The translations under genes and the position numbers were made by a program. A stretch of DNA of 64,000 bases, taken from contig NW_004450286.1 of NCBI RefSeq assembly GCF_000321225.1, positions 1,772,238 to 1,836,237 on the forward strand, in the 5' to 3' direction. Shown here one piece after another: positions 23,323-35,551 of this stretch (position 1 is its first letter; each line of letters starts with the position of its first letter). The stretch comes from Odobenus rosmarus divergens (lineage: Eukaryota; Chordata; Mammalia; Carnivora; Odobenidae). Under the pieces are notes generated by a model. It worked only from the letters and a program-made list of their open reading frames with translations, ran no database searches and had not been told where the DNA came from.

Positions 23323-23694
23323 AACTACTATGCTCCCTAACTGGGTCCTTGCTGCCCTTGATCCATCTCCTCACAGCTGCTGGAGGGGTGGGCAAGAGTG
23401 GAGACCTCACCCATCACCCTCCTGCTTCACAAGTCGTCTGTAGTTCGCATCACCCTCAAGTGCAGATTCCAAGGTCTGACCTAGCCCTGCTAACTGCTCC
23501 AGCCCCGACACTGTGCCCCATCCTTACATCCTATTCCTCCGCCACCTGCAGAGCCAGGAATGTGCTCTGGTGTTTCTCACTGTCTGCAATGCTGGAGTGT
23601 TCCTGCTCTGCCCACCCCACTTTTCTCTTGAAAGATGCCTGCTCAGGGGTCTAGTGAAACTTTCCAAGACTTCCCTCTCTGGGCAATGACCTTG

Positions 23695-23872
23695 GAAGTT
23701 ATCTGGAGTCAGATCGCCTCATTGAAGATCCCAGCTCTGACACTTGCTAACTGTGGTTTGGGCAATTTATTTTCCCTTTCTCTATGTCACAGTCTCCACG
23801 TCTGTAAAGTGGGGCTAATAATAACTATTATCTCAAAGGGCTTGTTGGAGGATCTAATAAGCTGGTGGTAGC
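23695..23872 (-). repeat. MIR, antisense
   Basis: gaagatcccagctctgacac, ctaactgtggtttgggcaat, aaagtggggctaataataac in MIR order. Confidence 0.85.
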
Positions 23873-23879
23873 TGGTCTC

Positions 23880-24335
23880 CCAAGACAGCCGCCAATGAAT
23901 GATGGTTCTAGGTAGTCTCCTCCAACATTGAACCCGGGCTGGCCTGGGACTAATAGAAGGTGGGAGGAGTGTTTCTGTGCCAGTTCTGAGCCTCGTCTTC
24001 AAGATGACTAACATCTCATGCCTTGAGCTGCCATAGAAGAGGTCTAGCTCTCCTGCTGGAGGGGGAAACCACCAGAACACGTCATTGAGGAAGAGTCCTG
24101 AGACTACATGGAGAAGGAGCGGGGACCAGCCATGCCAACATTCGAGAATTGCAGTGGAACCTCCAAATGACCTCAGAACCAGCTGTTACTTGACTGCACC
24201 TGCATGAGACACTCCAAGGAAGACATGCAGAAGAACTGTCCAGCTGAACCTAGTCATCCCATGGAACTCTGAGGGATAATTAAGCCACTAAATTTTCAGA
24301 TGGGTTGTGACACAGCAGAAAATAACCAAAGCAGA
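23880..24335 (+). mobile_element. Old LTR-like repeat, family uncertain
   Basis: The string gaacccgggctggcctggga ... gtgccagttctgagcctc ... gagctgccatagaagaggtc ... ttaagccactaaatttt resembles a common mammalian medium-reiterated LTR. I recognise the pattern but cannot name the subfamily. Confidence 0.55.
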
Positions 24336-24959
24336 GTTAAGCAGGTAATATGCTAAGAACTATATCTGGCTCACAGTAAGCGCTGAAAGTGTTTGTTCAT
24401 TGCCACTTGCTCTAGAATCCTTAAGGCTGTCTTCTACACCCCGCTCTTTGGGACACGGGCAAGAGACCAAAAGAGGAGAAATGCAGAATCAGGACAGGCG
24501 CCCTGGGGAAGGTGGTTCTTGATATGGGTTTGGTCGGAGAGTTGATGCCTCGCTGGCTGCTAGAGGCCATACAGCTGGAGTTACCTTCTTCCAAAGGGGT
24601 GTGGTGGTTGGTTTCAAGATCACTGCCACCCTCATTGGTGACCATGATGCCCTGAGCCTCCCATATCTCCCTTACTGACCCCAGGCCCCCATACCCACAT
24701 AGGCTCAAGACTTTCTCTCCTGAGTATCTCTAGCCGACGGGTCCTGTGCGGCATTTGCTCACTCTGGTGCTTTGGATCCAGGGCTGGTTTCTGAGGGAGG
24801 CATTTCAGACACTGGGTAGGCCAATGAGGAAAATGTTTCGGGGGGAGGAGGTGGGTAGAAGCCCTTAAATCACACCAGGTATTCTGTCTTCTCAGCTGGA
24901 ATAAGTTTAGAAAGCAATAGCTCCTTTTATTTCTTATTTCGTTAGTCCATGGTACCAGT

Positions 24960-25480
24960 CATATAAGAAAATCAATATAAATGCTTGATGATTCCCATTT
25001 ATTTATCAGGTTTTAAGACAATGAATTGCTTTTCTGTCATCCTTTGCAAGAAACCCACTAATATTGTGGGGATTTTTTTCTTTCAGTATCATTATGAACT
25101 CATGAGTCAAACATCTGATAGATTTCAATCCATTATCATTATTATCGTCTTTGAAGCTCAAATTGTCCCATTTGGGCCAGGGGAGGCCTCTTTTAGTTGG
25201 CTCCTGGGTCCATTTGATGTAACCTTAGTAGTCTGATAAATTTCTCTCTATCAAGTATAACAAGATGTTCCAGATTCATCTTAGATGTTTCCTGTCCCAA
25301 ACTAGGGATCTTCTGTTTCTCAAAAACCCTGATTTCCTCTCATGGGAAGTGGGAAAGACTGTAATCTGGTCCTAGGAATACTCACTGCTGCTGGGTTGGT
25401 CATTGTTCCTAGATGTTTTCAGTGGAGAGAGATAGAAAATGTAAATTAAAAATACACAAATATTTTAAGATATAATACGT
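24960..25480 (-). mobile_element. Ancient L1-like fragment, antisense
   Basis: tttgaagctcaaattgtccc, ggcctcttttagttggctcc and acaagatgttccagattcat match a segment of old L1 elements. Ends uncertain. Confidence 0.55.
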
Positions 25481-26840
25481 CAACACTTTCATACTGGATT
25501 TCCCGATTCAAATCCAATATTACAGGGTCGTTATTTAACCTCTACTGTATTATACCAGTATCTCCTTTTTCCATATCAAGATTCCTAGTTCCCAACACTC
25601 AGGAAACAAAGGATTAGCATAGCCAATAAAGGTTTGCTGTACCACACTCTGCATGTACAACAGTATCAGAATAGCAGCGCTATTGTTACCACACCAATAT
25701 GATTACTGAAAATGGTTTAAAATATCTTTGCATGTGCTCCCTGCCCCCGTGATCTGTTGTAGATGGTGGAAGGAACAGGAGACCTTAAAGTACCAGTGGG
25801 AATCAGCCACCCGCCAATGAGGAACATCTGTTTGGATCTTTATATGAGTCGGAAATAAACTTCTATTGTGTTAAGCCCCTGAGAGTTAAGGAGGGAGGTT
25901 ACAGCAGGTAGTATTGCCTTATTAACACTGTAACTAACTAAAAGTATCTAGACCGAATGCATTCTTGAGTCATACATCTTTTAGCAGCTTTGTTCAGATG
26001 TAATTCACATACTATGAGTCACCCGTTTAAAGTGCACAATTCAGTTGTTCTCCATACATTCACAAATATGTGCAACCATCATCACAATCAATTTAAAACA
26101 TTTTTGTCGTCTCAAGAAGAAACCTCCTATCTGTAGTTATCACCCCCCTAATTCCTCTTCCGTCACCCCTAATTATCAGCAACTTCTAATCTACTTTCTG
26201 TCTCTGTAGTTTTTCCTATTCTGGATTCCATATTAATCAAATCACATAATTATATGGTCTTCTGGGACTGGCTTCTTTCATTTAATGTAATGCTTTAAAG
26301 GTTTATCCATATTGTGGACTGTATCAGAATTTCATTATGTTTTATGGCCAGATAACATTCCACTGCATGGATATAACACATTTTATTTATTCATTCATCC
26401 ATCGATAGACATTTGGGTTGTTTCCACCTGTTGGCTATTATGAATAATGCTGCAGTAAACATTCATATACAAATTTCTGTGTGGACATATGTTTTCATTT
26501 CTTTTGGGTACATACACAGGAGTAGCATTGCTGGGTCTTACGGTAACTCTATATTTAATCATGTGAGGAGCTGCCAAACTATTTTCCAAAGTGGCTGCAG
26601 CATTTTACAATCCCACCAAGGGGGCATAAAGTTTCCAATTTCTCCGTATCCTCACCAACAAATGTTATCATCTGGCTTTTTGATTCTAGCCGTCCTAGTG
26701 GGTGTGAAGGGGCATCTCATTGCCATTTTGATTTGCCCTTCTTTGATGGCTAATGACATTGAGCATCTTTTTAAATGCTCTTTGGCCATTTGCAAATCTT
26801 CCTTGGAGAAATGTCTATTCAGATTCTTCGGCTGTTTTTA

Positions 26841-27049
26841 TTTTATTTTTTTTAAAGATTTTATTTATTTAATTGACAGAGAGAGAGAGAGAGACAGCGA
26901 GAGAGGGAACACAAGCAGGGGGAGTGGGAGAGGGAGAAGCAGGCTTCCCGCAGAGCAGGGAGCCCGATGTGGGGCTCCATCCCAGGACCCTGGGATCATG
27001 ACCTGAGCAGAAGGCAGTCGCTTAACCGACTGAGACACCCAGGCGCCCC
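26841..27049 (-). mobile_element. CAN-SINE inserted in an antisense L1
   Basis: Antisense SINE with target repeat tcttcggctgttttta versus tctttggctgttttta at 26,825 and 27,050. L1-type sequence continues on both sides. Confidence 0.93.
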
Positions 27050-27124
27050 TCTTTGGCTGTTTTTAAATTGGGTTATTTATCTTTTTATTATTGCGTTGTC
27101 CTAAGCCATAGATCTTAATTATCT

Positions 27125-27239
27125 TTTTAAAAAAATATTCATTTATTTAAGTAATTTCTACACCCAACATGGGGCTCGAACTCATGACCCCTAGATCACA
27201 AGTCACATGCTCCTCTGACTGAGCCAGCCAGACGCCCCA
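27125..27239 (-). mobile_element. Short CAN-SINE
   Basis: Antisense short form: catttatttaagtaatttct ... gagccagccagacgcccc. No clear target repeat. Confidence 0.88.
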
Positions 27240-27841
27240 ACCTTTTAATCTTGCATATTGTTGTGGGTCTACTCAGTTTTGGGGAGGGGATGCATTTGGG
27301 TCATTTATCTTCTAAAAAATTATGCATTTCTCTAGTTCTTTAAATTTATTGCCATTTAGTTGTGTATCATATTCATTTACAATTCTTTTCATTTCCTTCA
27401 TATGTGTGGTTACATCATGTTTATTGCTCCTAATATTATGCATTTTAGCTTCTCCTCTACTCTCCCCCAGTCCGATTCAGGCTTGTCAGAAGTTAGCTTT
27501 TTTATCTTTTATAAAAGCTAAAGTTTCATTTTATTAATTTTTTAATATTTTTTACTTATTTATTTCAATTTTTACTTTTTAGAAATTCCCTATACTGTCT
27601 TTCTATTTTCTTTCTTTCATTGTTATTTATCTTGGTTAAGTCATTTATTCTGAAAAACAAAAATGGTAAGTCTATTTTCTCTTGTGAAGAGTTTTGGATG
27701 TATCTGGTAAGTTTTTTATAATTTGTTAATAATTTAACAATTCAGTTTTGATTTCCTCTCTGACACAATGGTTATTTAAAAAGTGTTTGTTCTTTGTTCG
27801 ATTGGTTACAATCTTTTTTAAAAATAATCTTTGCGTCATTA

Positions 27842-27948
27842 GGGCCCCTGGCTGGCTGAGTCAGTAGAGTGTGTAACTCTTGGTCTTGGGGTCATGAGTT
27901 CGAGCCCCACATTGGGTATGGAGATTACTTAAAAAAAAAATCTTTAAA
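27842..27948 (+). mobile_element. Short CAN-SINE, sense
   Basis: Sense short form: gggcccctggctggctgagt ... gtatggagattacttaaaaa. Confidence 0.85.
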
Positions 27949-28560
27949 AAACTTTTTTAAAATAATCTTTTCATCATTTAATTATCATCTCAATGAATTA
28001 AGATTAAGTGAATATGGCCTATAAAATCTGTTTAAAATTTATTGTCTTTGTGACCAAGTAAAGAATACATTTTTGTTAATGTATCATATAGTTTTACATG
28101 AGACAAAACAATGCCAGATGCATATATATGTACATATACGATGCATTTATGTATACAAGATGCATTTAGGTATGGTCTTGTTTTTTTAATTATTCAGATC
28201 CTCCACTCCCTTGCATAGTTTCGTCTACTGAATTGTCAAATTCTGAAAGCTTTGTATTTAGATCACCAGCATGACTGTGGGGTTTTTTTGGTTCCTTGTT
28301 TTTCAGCTGTTTGTATTTCTAGAAGTCTTAACTCTGCTTATTGAACTGCTATACAGTTCAGCACATAAAGGTTTACAACCGTTTTATGTTATTCATGAGG
28401 AAGGAGTTTCTCTTTTATTTTTTTTTTTTAGGAGTTTCTCTTTTAGAAATGGGTGTTGAAATTGATGTATTGACACACTGTAACTAAATCTCCTAACACT
28501 GAACTATCAAATGAAGAAGCCCTCCTGAGCTCTGGTACATGAGCTCTGGTTCCTTAATTT

Positions 28561-28750
28561 ATTTTTTAAAGATTTTATTTATTTATTTGAGAGAGAGAGT
28601 GTGAGAGATAGAGAGCACGAGAGGGGGGAGGGTCAGAGGGAGAAGCAGACTCCCCGCCGAGCAGGGAGCCCGATGCGGGACTCGATCCCGGGACTCCAGG
28701 ATCATGACCTGAGCCGATGGCAGTCACTTAACCAACTGAGCCACCCAGGT
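28561..28750 (-). mobile_element. CAN-SINE, head slightly truncated
   Basis: Antisense SINE ending at ccacccaggt without the usual cgcccc. Exact target repeat ggttccttaattt at 28,548-28,560 and 28,751-28,763. Confidence 0.93.
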
Positions 28751-28763
28751 GGTTCCTTAATTT

Positions 28764-31700
28764 TAAGCGCTGTGTGATATTCCACCGCAGGAACGTATCA
28801 TCAGGTGTCTTCTCACTCTCTTTTGGTACCACTTAGGAGTTTCCCCATTTTTCACAATTTCAGTGTTGCAAGGGACGTCCTGGTAACCACTCCCAGGGCA
28901 CCTATGTGCCCCTGGGGGGGTGGAGGGGCGGTGCACAGGGAGTTGAGATTCTGGTGTCTGAAGTCTAGGGCCTGGTGCCTTTACCCTTTATTCGGGGAAC
29001 TCATAAATATTATCACTTTCTCTATAAACATTGAGGAAAGTTAGGAAAAATTGCCACAAGGCTTACACATTTTTAACTCGACTGGATTTTCTCTTTTTTC
29101 AATCAAGAGTTCACTGCTTTTATAAACTTTATTGCCTGTTTCCTATATTCCCTCCTCCCGCCCCTCCGTGTGGGCACATGTGCATGCGTGTGTGCGCATG
29201 CGTGCGTGTCTGGCGGAAGGCAGAGAATGCCTGTCACTCAGGTGAGCGTCCTGTGGCCTTCGTCCTTGTCTGTTCTCAGTACTGCTCTGTCCTTAGGCTT
29301 TTCCTTTGCATCCTGAAAATGTCTCTCCATCTGGTCCTTTGTATCTTTCATTGGAATTTTACACTTTCCGTTCGACTGCCTATTGCATCCAGTGCAAATT
29401 TAAGCCAGCCGCCGTATTTCTGTTCATCACGGTAAATTGCCCTTACTTCATAGAAGCAGTATTCTCTTGCACCTTATGGAGCCTGAAGTACAAATATTCT
29501 AATTTTGCTGGTAAAATCTATTGCTGAGGAAGATTATTCTCTGGGTTATGTACTCATTTGTCATCTTCATTGAGCACCTGCTATGTGTTTGTGAGGTACT
29601 GGAGTGACAGTGATTATACGATGCAGCCCGAACCCTCTGGTCCTCCTTTCCCCTTTGCTGCACCTTTTTCCATGGGCCCATGTTTTTCTCCTGAGGACTC
29701 CTCCTCTAATGAAGAGTTCTTTCCCCATCCTTTGTCAAATGCGTGGATTGCCCCAGCTTCCAAATGGGACCCTCAGACCCTGAAGGAATCTTCCTCAAAA
29801 TCTAAGGTGGGAGATTTTGGGGTATGTGGTACCCAGTCACGCCCTGGCCAGTATTCTCCACATGCTGGTTCTCCTTCTGGGTGTGAGACCTTGTGCTAAT
29901 CCTCCAGGCAACATCAACTATGAGCCTTTGGATGAGATCTGTCTTCTGTTCCCACTGCCTACTCTCTGACTGGGCAAGTCTTCCCATTGAAGTTGGTTCT
30001 GAGACCCACTTTTGCTGCCACAGGGTCCAAATGGGTCTGAAGGGACCTCTACTGGAGGTCCTGCTCTGGAGACTCCCCAACATTGCCCAGGTCAGCATCA
30101 GGAGGACAGCTAAGCCAGTCATAAAACCCCAGCCAGGCGGCCCAGCCCTCCCCGTCCAGTCCCTCACGAATGGCGTCTTAGTCTGGATCCTTGCTAGAAG
30201 CTGCTACAAGATCTGCCCCTGGCACAGGCTCAGTTTCTTAAGTTGACACAGATCTGTTTTTATTTGTAGCCACCCAGGTTTTTCAGTAGGTATTGGAAAG
30301 GGGACAGACAGCCATGACACATTTGCTTTGGATATGGAGGAAAGGACAGGGTTGCAGGGATTGGGAGGGGACAGGGCAGCCATCTGCAGGGGAGGCAGGT
30401 GGGATTAAAAAGCATCCTTACATCTGGCACAGCTACTCCCTGAGCCATCACATCTAGAAACCCTTAGATGTTCCCTCGGGAGAAGAGAGAGAAGCCCTAA
30501 GACGGACACAGATTTGACCAGGTGGACAGCCCTTGGCCCTCTGGGGCTCATGTATGGAATGCCCAGGGCCCTCTGGGTCCTAGGGGCTTGCCCAGCACAG
30601 GTGCCGTATGTTCCTGGCCATTTCCGTTCCCTCAGTCTGCACCTGCTGATGAGCACCCACCGTGCACGAGGCACCCTTTGGCTAAGCACCGGGGGAGATA
30701 GCTGCGCATGGAGCAGAGCAAAACCCTGTCTGCCAGTGGAAGAGACCGCAAATAGCAAAATAAATCAGTAAAATAGGTAACACCCTCTGACCACCATGTT
30801 ATTACTGTCGCTTGTTAGCATGGCCTGCTCAGTGCAAGGGGCAAGGGCTGGGGGGTGGGGTGCCGAGACCTCACAGGGCAACAACTCTACACACATGGTC
30901 TCGTGTCACCCCACAGTGACCTGGCCAAGTAGGAGTGATTATACTCCTTTCCCAGACGAAGAAGTTGCCCTCCGGAGCCCAGGTGCCTGCACTGGCTCAT
31001 TCTGACAGTTAAGTCCCTACCACCCTCCCCAGGCTCATTCTAGGCCCTTCTATGGCCATCTAAAGGTGGAGGCTTCCCTCTGGAGGTTGCAGGCTGTGCT
31101 GCCTGAGCAGGGGGGTGGTTCTTCACCTGGGGTCCTGTTTGGGCTGCGGGAGGCGGAGGCACTGGAACCAACAGGTGACCCTGCTCAGACGCAGGCAGAG
31201 CGCTTCAAACCCCAGCTCCTCCCTTCATTCCACTAAACTGGCCTCTCGGAGCCCTAGTGTCCTCACCAGCGAATCGGGAATAATGAAGCACCCGCCTCAT
31301 TGCTGTGTCAGCCAAACAGGATGAAGAATGAAATACACTCAGCACGGTGGACAACGATAACCAATTACTAGTGTTCGCATCGGGCCTCAGCTTCCAAGTC
31401 TATAAAGTAGGGTTGGAAAATCTCCTCTATGCCAACTTCACAAAATGGTCACTCCTTTAACGGCCATTTATTGAGCGCCTACTCTATGCAGGCACTTATG
31501 GTCTTTTAGGCTCGCTCACCCTGCGGCTCACTCCTTGAGACTGGATGGGAGGCACACTCCAGCTGCTGCCCCAGCACCCGCGCCGGGCGAGCGTCCCAGG
31601 CTCTGAGGCGTGGAACGGACGAGGGGGTTTGAGTGCTGGGCTCCAAGTCGCGGCCGGCGGCGCCACCTAGTGGCAATATGCAGCCATGCCAGAAGACTTG

Positions 31701-32479
31701 TGCCTTCTGTGTTTCTGGGCTCTCAGGACTGCAAATCTGGCTCCCTTGAGGAGCTCACAGACTGTGGGGAGCCAGGAGTCGGTGCCAGAGACAGCGACCC
31801 CATATTGTTTATGAGCGCTTCCCAGGCCCCAAGAGGGTGGTAGGCAGAGCAGGGGCTTGGAAGGAGTCAAGCTCTGCGGTTACTGGCATGCCTCTTGGCA
31901 TACAACTTACTAGTGTGGTCTTGGTTTCCTTCAGGCTGACACAATGTGTGGGAGGAGGGGCTGCCTGGGGTTTATCTCCTCGCAGAGTGTATCTCTCCAG
32001 CTCATCCTTTCCCGTCATTCAACCACTCTGAGCTGCTACTGTGTATCAGGCACTGGGCTGAGTCCTGGGAATACAGTGGAGACCAGACACCTCTCTGCTG
32101 CATTCCGCGCAGGACTGCCTTACCTCCAGCCTGCCTTGGGGCTCCTCTGGGGTCAAGGGTCTGAAAGGCCTGCTTGGAACTCAAGGATGCAGAATCTAAC
32201 GTGCAGGGGAGTTAGGCCCTGCAGGGCCACTCTTGAATATTGGGAGCTGATGGAGAAATGTTTCCTGCTTTCATCCTGGGGTGGAGAGATCATTCCCAGG
32301 CCTTTTGATAGGGTCTCAGGAAGCGAGCAACCCCACTGCGGTGGGATGCAATAACACATTCCTGTATTAGCTTTCTCTTGTTCCTTATCTTTTTCCCTTG
32401 TTCCTCACTCCTGGTCCCAAATAAATTACCTGTATGAGGGATTTGTCTCCCATTCAGCTTTCAGGAGAACCCAAGCTGA
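28764..32479. other. Intergenic sequence
   Basis: An alternating purine-pyrimidine stretch (gtgtgcgcatgcgtgcgtgt) lies near 29,190. Apart from MIR-like pieces near 30,800-30,990 and 31,165-31,370 nothing is recognised. Open frames of 110-136 codons here lack any family signature. Confidence 0.55.
31165..31370 (-). repeat. MIR, antisense
   Basis: cttcaaaccccagctcctcc, cggagccctagtgtcctcac, gtgtcagccaaacaggatga; diverged. Confidence 0.65.
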
Positions 32480-32878
32480 GAAAAGCAGTGAACAAAACAC
32501 ACAAACATTCCCACCTTCACGGAGCATTCACTCCAATCAGAGACAGGAAATAAACAAGGCCAATACGTACAGAGCAGTTCCCTAGTGATAAGGGCTGGGA
32601 GAAAGACAAAGCCGGGCAGGGGGCAGAGAATTAAGGAAGGAGATAGCCATTTTATCGAGGGTGGCCAAGGACCTCTCACCAAGCAGGCGACATTTGACCA
32701 GATGAAACTGAGAGCCAGCCATGCTGACATCTGAGGGCCGAGCCCTCCAGGCGGAGGAAATAGCAAGTGCAGAGGCCGGGTGCATTCCTAGAGTAGTCAA
32801 GTCTGGCTCCAAGGCCATTGGCCTAAGCAACTGGAGAGATGGAGTGGTCGTTCCCTGAGATGTAGAAGGACAGCTGCA
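32480..32878 (+). repeat. Ancient interspersed repeat, same family as 17,650-19,390
   Basis: gtgaacaaaacacacaaaca, aaggacctctcaccaagcag, gcaagtgcagaggccgggtg and ggcctaagcaactggagaga belong to the same family text. It runs directly into the TG array. Confidence 0.5.
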
Positions 32879-32879
32879 G

Positions 32880-32961
32880 GTATGTGAATGTATGTATAAG
32901 TGTGTGTATGTGTGTGTATGTGTGCGTATGTGTGTGAATGTGTGTGTATGTGTGTGCATGT

Positions 32962-33014
<53 letters not shown>

Positions 33015-34020
33015 TGTGTGTCTGTGTGTGTATGTGCGTATGTGTGTGAATGTGTGTGTCTATGTGTGTGTGTATGTGTGTAGATGTGTGTGTATGTGCG
33101 TGAATGTGTCTGTGTGTAGATGTGTGTCTATGTGCGTGTATGTGTGTGTACGTGTGTGTGAATGTGTGTGTATGTGTATGTGTGTGTCTGGGTGTCTGTG
33201 TGTGTGTGCATGTATATGTGTGTGCATGTGTGTATATGTTTGTATGTGCGTGTATGTGCGTGTATGTGTGTATGTGTATGTATATGTGTAAGTGTGTGTA
33301 TGTGCGTGTGTGAATGTGTGTATGTGCGTGTGTCTGTGTGTATTGTGTGAATGTGTGTGTAAGTGTGTGTGCGTGTATGTGTGTGTCTGTGCGTGAATGT
33401 GTGTATGTGCATGTATGTGTATATGTGTGTGCGTGTAAGTGTGTGCGTGCGTGTGTGTGAATGTGTGTATGTGTTTGTATGTGCGTGTGTGTATATGTGT
33501 GTGCGTGTAAGTGTGTGTGTGCATGTGTGTGAATGTGTGTATGTGTTTGTATGTGCGTGTGTGTATGTATATGTGTGCATGTGCGTGTGTATGTGCGTGT
33601 GTGCATGCGTGTGTGTGTAGATGTGTGTGTATGTGCGTGAATGTGTATGTGTGTGTGAATGTGTCTCTGTGTGTATGTGTGTGTACGTGTGTGTGAATGT
33701 GTGTGCGCGCGTGTATGTGTGTATCTGTGTGAGTGTATGTGCGTGAATGTGTGTATGTGTGTGTATGTGTATGTGCGTGTATATGTGCGTGTGTAAGTGT
33801 GTGAATGTGTGTTGTGAATGTGTGTATGTGTTTGTATGTGCGTGTGTGTGTGAATGTGTGTGTGAGTGTGTCTGTGTGTGTCTGTGTGTATGCATATGTG
33901 TATGTGTGTGTGTTTGTATGTATATATGTATTGTATTGTGTGCATGTGTGTATGTGTTTGTGAGTATGTATATATGTATTGGGGGTATATGTGGGTGTTT
34001 GTGAGTATGTATATGTATAC
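32880..34020 (+). repeat. 1.1 kb TG-rich tandem array (TGTATG/TGTGCG/TGAATG variants)
   Basis: More than 1,100 bases are built almost only of GTGTGT, GTATGT, GTGCGT, GTGAATGT and GTGTCTGT units. A pure TG run lies at about 32,968-33,014. A higher-order unit is visible: aatgtgtgtatgtgtttgta recurs at 33,460 and 33,532, a 72 bp spacing. At its right end the array abuts a CA stretch (about 34,018-34,040) and then L1 3'UTR sequence. Long open frames on both strands here (His/Thr/Tyr-rich on one, Cys/Val/Met-rich on the other) come only from the lack of stop codons in the repeat. Confidence 0.95.
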
Positions 34021-34021
34021 A

Positions 34022-34825
34022 CACTCACACACACACACACTCAATGAAACATTATTCAGCCATAAAAAAAGAAGGAGGGGCACGTGGCTGGCTCAGTCAG
34101 AAGAACATGTGAGTCTTGATCCCGGAGTTCCAGTCCCACGTTGGGTATACAGATTACTTTAAAAAAATAAAATAAAATATTAACCAAAAAAAACGAAGGA
34201 AAACTTGCCACTTGCAAAAGCACAGATGGACCTTGAGGGTATTATGCTAAGTGAAATAAGGCAGAGAAAGACAAAAACTGATCTCACTTATATGTAGAAT
34301 ATTAAAAAAAAACAATTTATAGAAACAGAGAACAGATTGGTGGTTGACAAAGGTGAGGGTGGGAGTGGGCAAAAGGAGTGAAGGGGGTCAAAAGGTACAA
34401 ACTCCAGTTAAAATAAATAAGTCCCGGACAATGTACTGTACGGCACCGGGACTATAGTTAATAATACTGTATTGCATATTTGAAAGGTGCTAAGAGAGTA
34501 GATCTTAAAAATTCTCATCACAAGAAAAAATGTAACTACATGTTGTGATGGATGTTAACTAGATTTATTGAGTTGATCATTTTGCAATATATACAAATAG
34601 TGAATCATCTTGTACCTCTGAAAATAATGTTAAGTATTGCTATACATATGGAATATAATGCTATTATAATGCTATATGTCAGTTATATCTCAATTTTTAA
34701 AAAAAGATGAGTAAATGAGGTGATGGCTGTGTTAATTAACTCAATGGTGGAGATCCTTTCATAGTATATATCAAATCATCACATTGTACACTTTAAACAT
34801 ATTAGAATTTTATTTATCAATTATA
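34022..34825 (+). mobile_element. L1 3'UTR fragment, interrupted by a SINE
   Basis: The text cattattcagccataaaaaa, then gatggaccttgagggtatta and tgctaagtgaaataaggcag, is the typical carnivore/primate L1 3'UTR. The same string occurs in the second L1 at 58,245-58,345. A short CAN-SINE is inserted at 34,078-34,175, with gaagga-type sequence on both sides. The end near attttatttatcaattatac corresponds to the L1 3' terminus. Confidence 0.85.
34078..34175 (+). mobile_element. Short CAN-SINE inside L1 3'UTR
   Basis: Sense short form: ggggcacgtggctggctcag ... gtatacagattactttaaaa, splitting the L1 3'UTR. Confidence 0.88.
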
Positions 34826-35284
34826 CTTGAAGGACAGTTGGAAAGTAAAGTTATTAATAGAATGAAGAAATTAATAAGTGGATCTGAAAAAAAAGTGAAT
34901 GAGAGGCAAGGAATCAGAGTATGGACACTAGGAATTCCAAGTGGTTATGGTGGAGGGAAGGCCAGAAATTGAGGAGTGGCTATAGGGAAATTGAGATCAG
35001 GGGGTTTGCTTGTTTGTTTCCAGATAGGAAGCATAGCTTGTTTATGCACTCATGAGAATGATCCAGCTGGTTCTTTGAGAAGATCAATAAAATTGATAGA
35101 TCCCTGGCCAGACTCATTAGAGAAAAGAGAGAAAGGACAAATTACCAACATCAGGAATAAGAAAAATGTGATAAGTACGTATTCCGCAGATATTAAAAGG
35201 ATAATAAGGGAAAGTTCTGAACAATTTTATGCCAATGATTTTGATATCCTAGATGAAATGGACAAATTTATTGAAGGACTAAAC

Positions 35285-35330
35285 TGCCAAGCTCTCCAGA
35301 AAGAAAGAAAGAAGAAGAAAGAAAGAAAAA

Positions 35331-35390
<60 letters not shown>

Positions 35391-35396
35391 AAAAGA
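35285..35396 (+). repeat. (GAAA)n polypurine microsatellite
   Basis: About 110 bases of gaaa units with a few aag interruptions, all purine on the plus strand. It lies inside the L1 at 35,060-37,490. Confidence 0.95.
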
Positions 35397-35439
35397 ACCC
35401 AAATAGCCTGATATCTTTTAAAGAAATTGAAATTATTAT

Positions 35440-35551
35440 TTTTTAAAGATTTCATTTTTAAGTATTCCCTACACCCAACATGGGGCTCAAGCTTACAACC
35501 CCGAGATGAAGAGTTGCATGCTCCACAGACTAAGCCAGCCAAGCACCCCAA
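35440..35551 (-). mobile_element. Short CAN-SINE inside degraded L1
   Basis: Antisense short form: taaagatttcatttttaagt ... taagccagccaagcacccc. Adjacent gaaattgaaattatt and gaaattggaattatt sequences flank it as an imperfect target repeat. Confidence 0.9.

Larger units (their letters stand above)
25975..28500 (-). mobile_element. Ancient L1 fragments, antisense, with three SINEs inside
   Basis: The part to 27,120 is clear L1 3' end in reverse: gcacaattcagttgttctcc, aataatgctgcagtaaacat, gtagcattgctgggtcttac, tggctttttgattctagccg. From 27,240 to 28,500 the sequence is AT-rich and L1-like (tgacacaatggttatttaaa) but less certain. Confidence 0.68.

Noticed and set aside
23076..23654. 192-codon open frame on the plus strand
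   Set aside because: It starts inside the MaLR-type LTR and continues into unrelated sequence; composition is non-coding.
32797..34083. 428-codon open frame, His/Thr/Tyr-rich, on the minus strand
   Set aside because: It is a translation of the TG-rich tandem array. Repeats of this composition lack stop codons in several frames, and the Cys/Val-rich frames on the other strand arise for the same reason.
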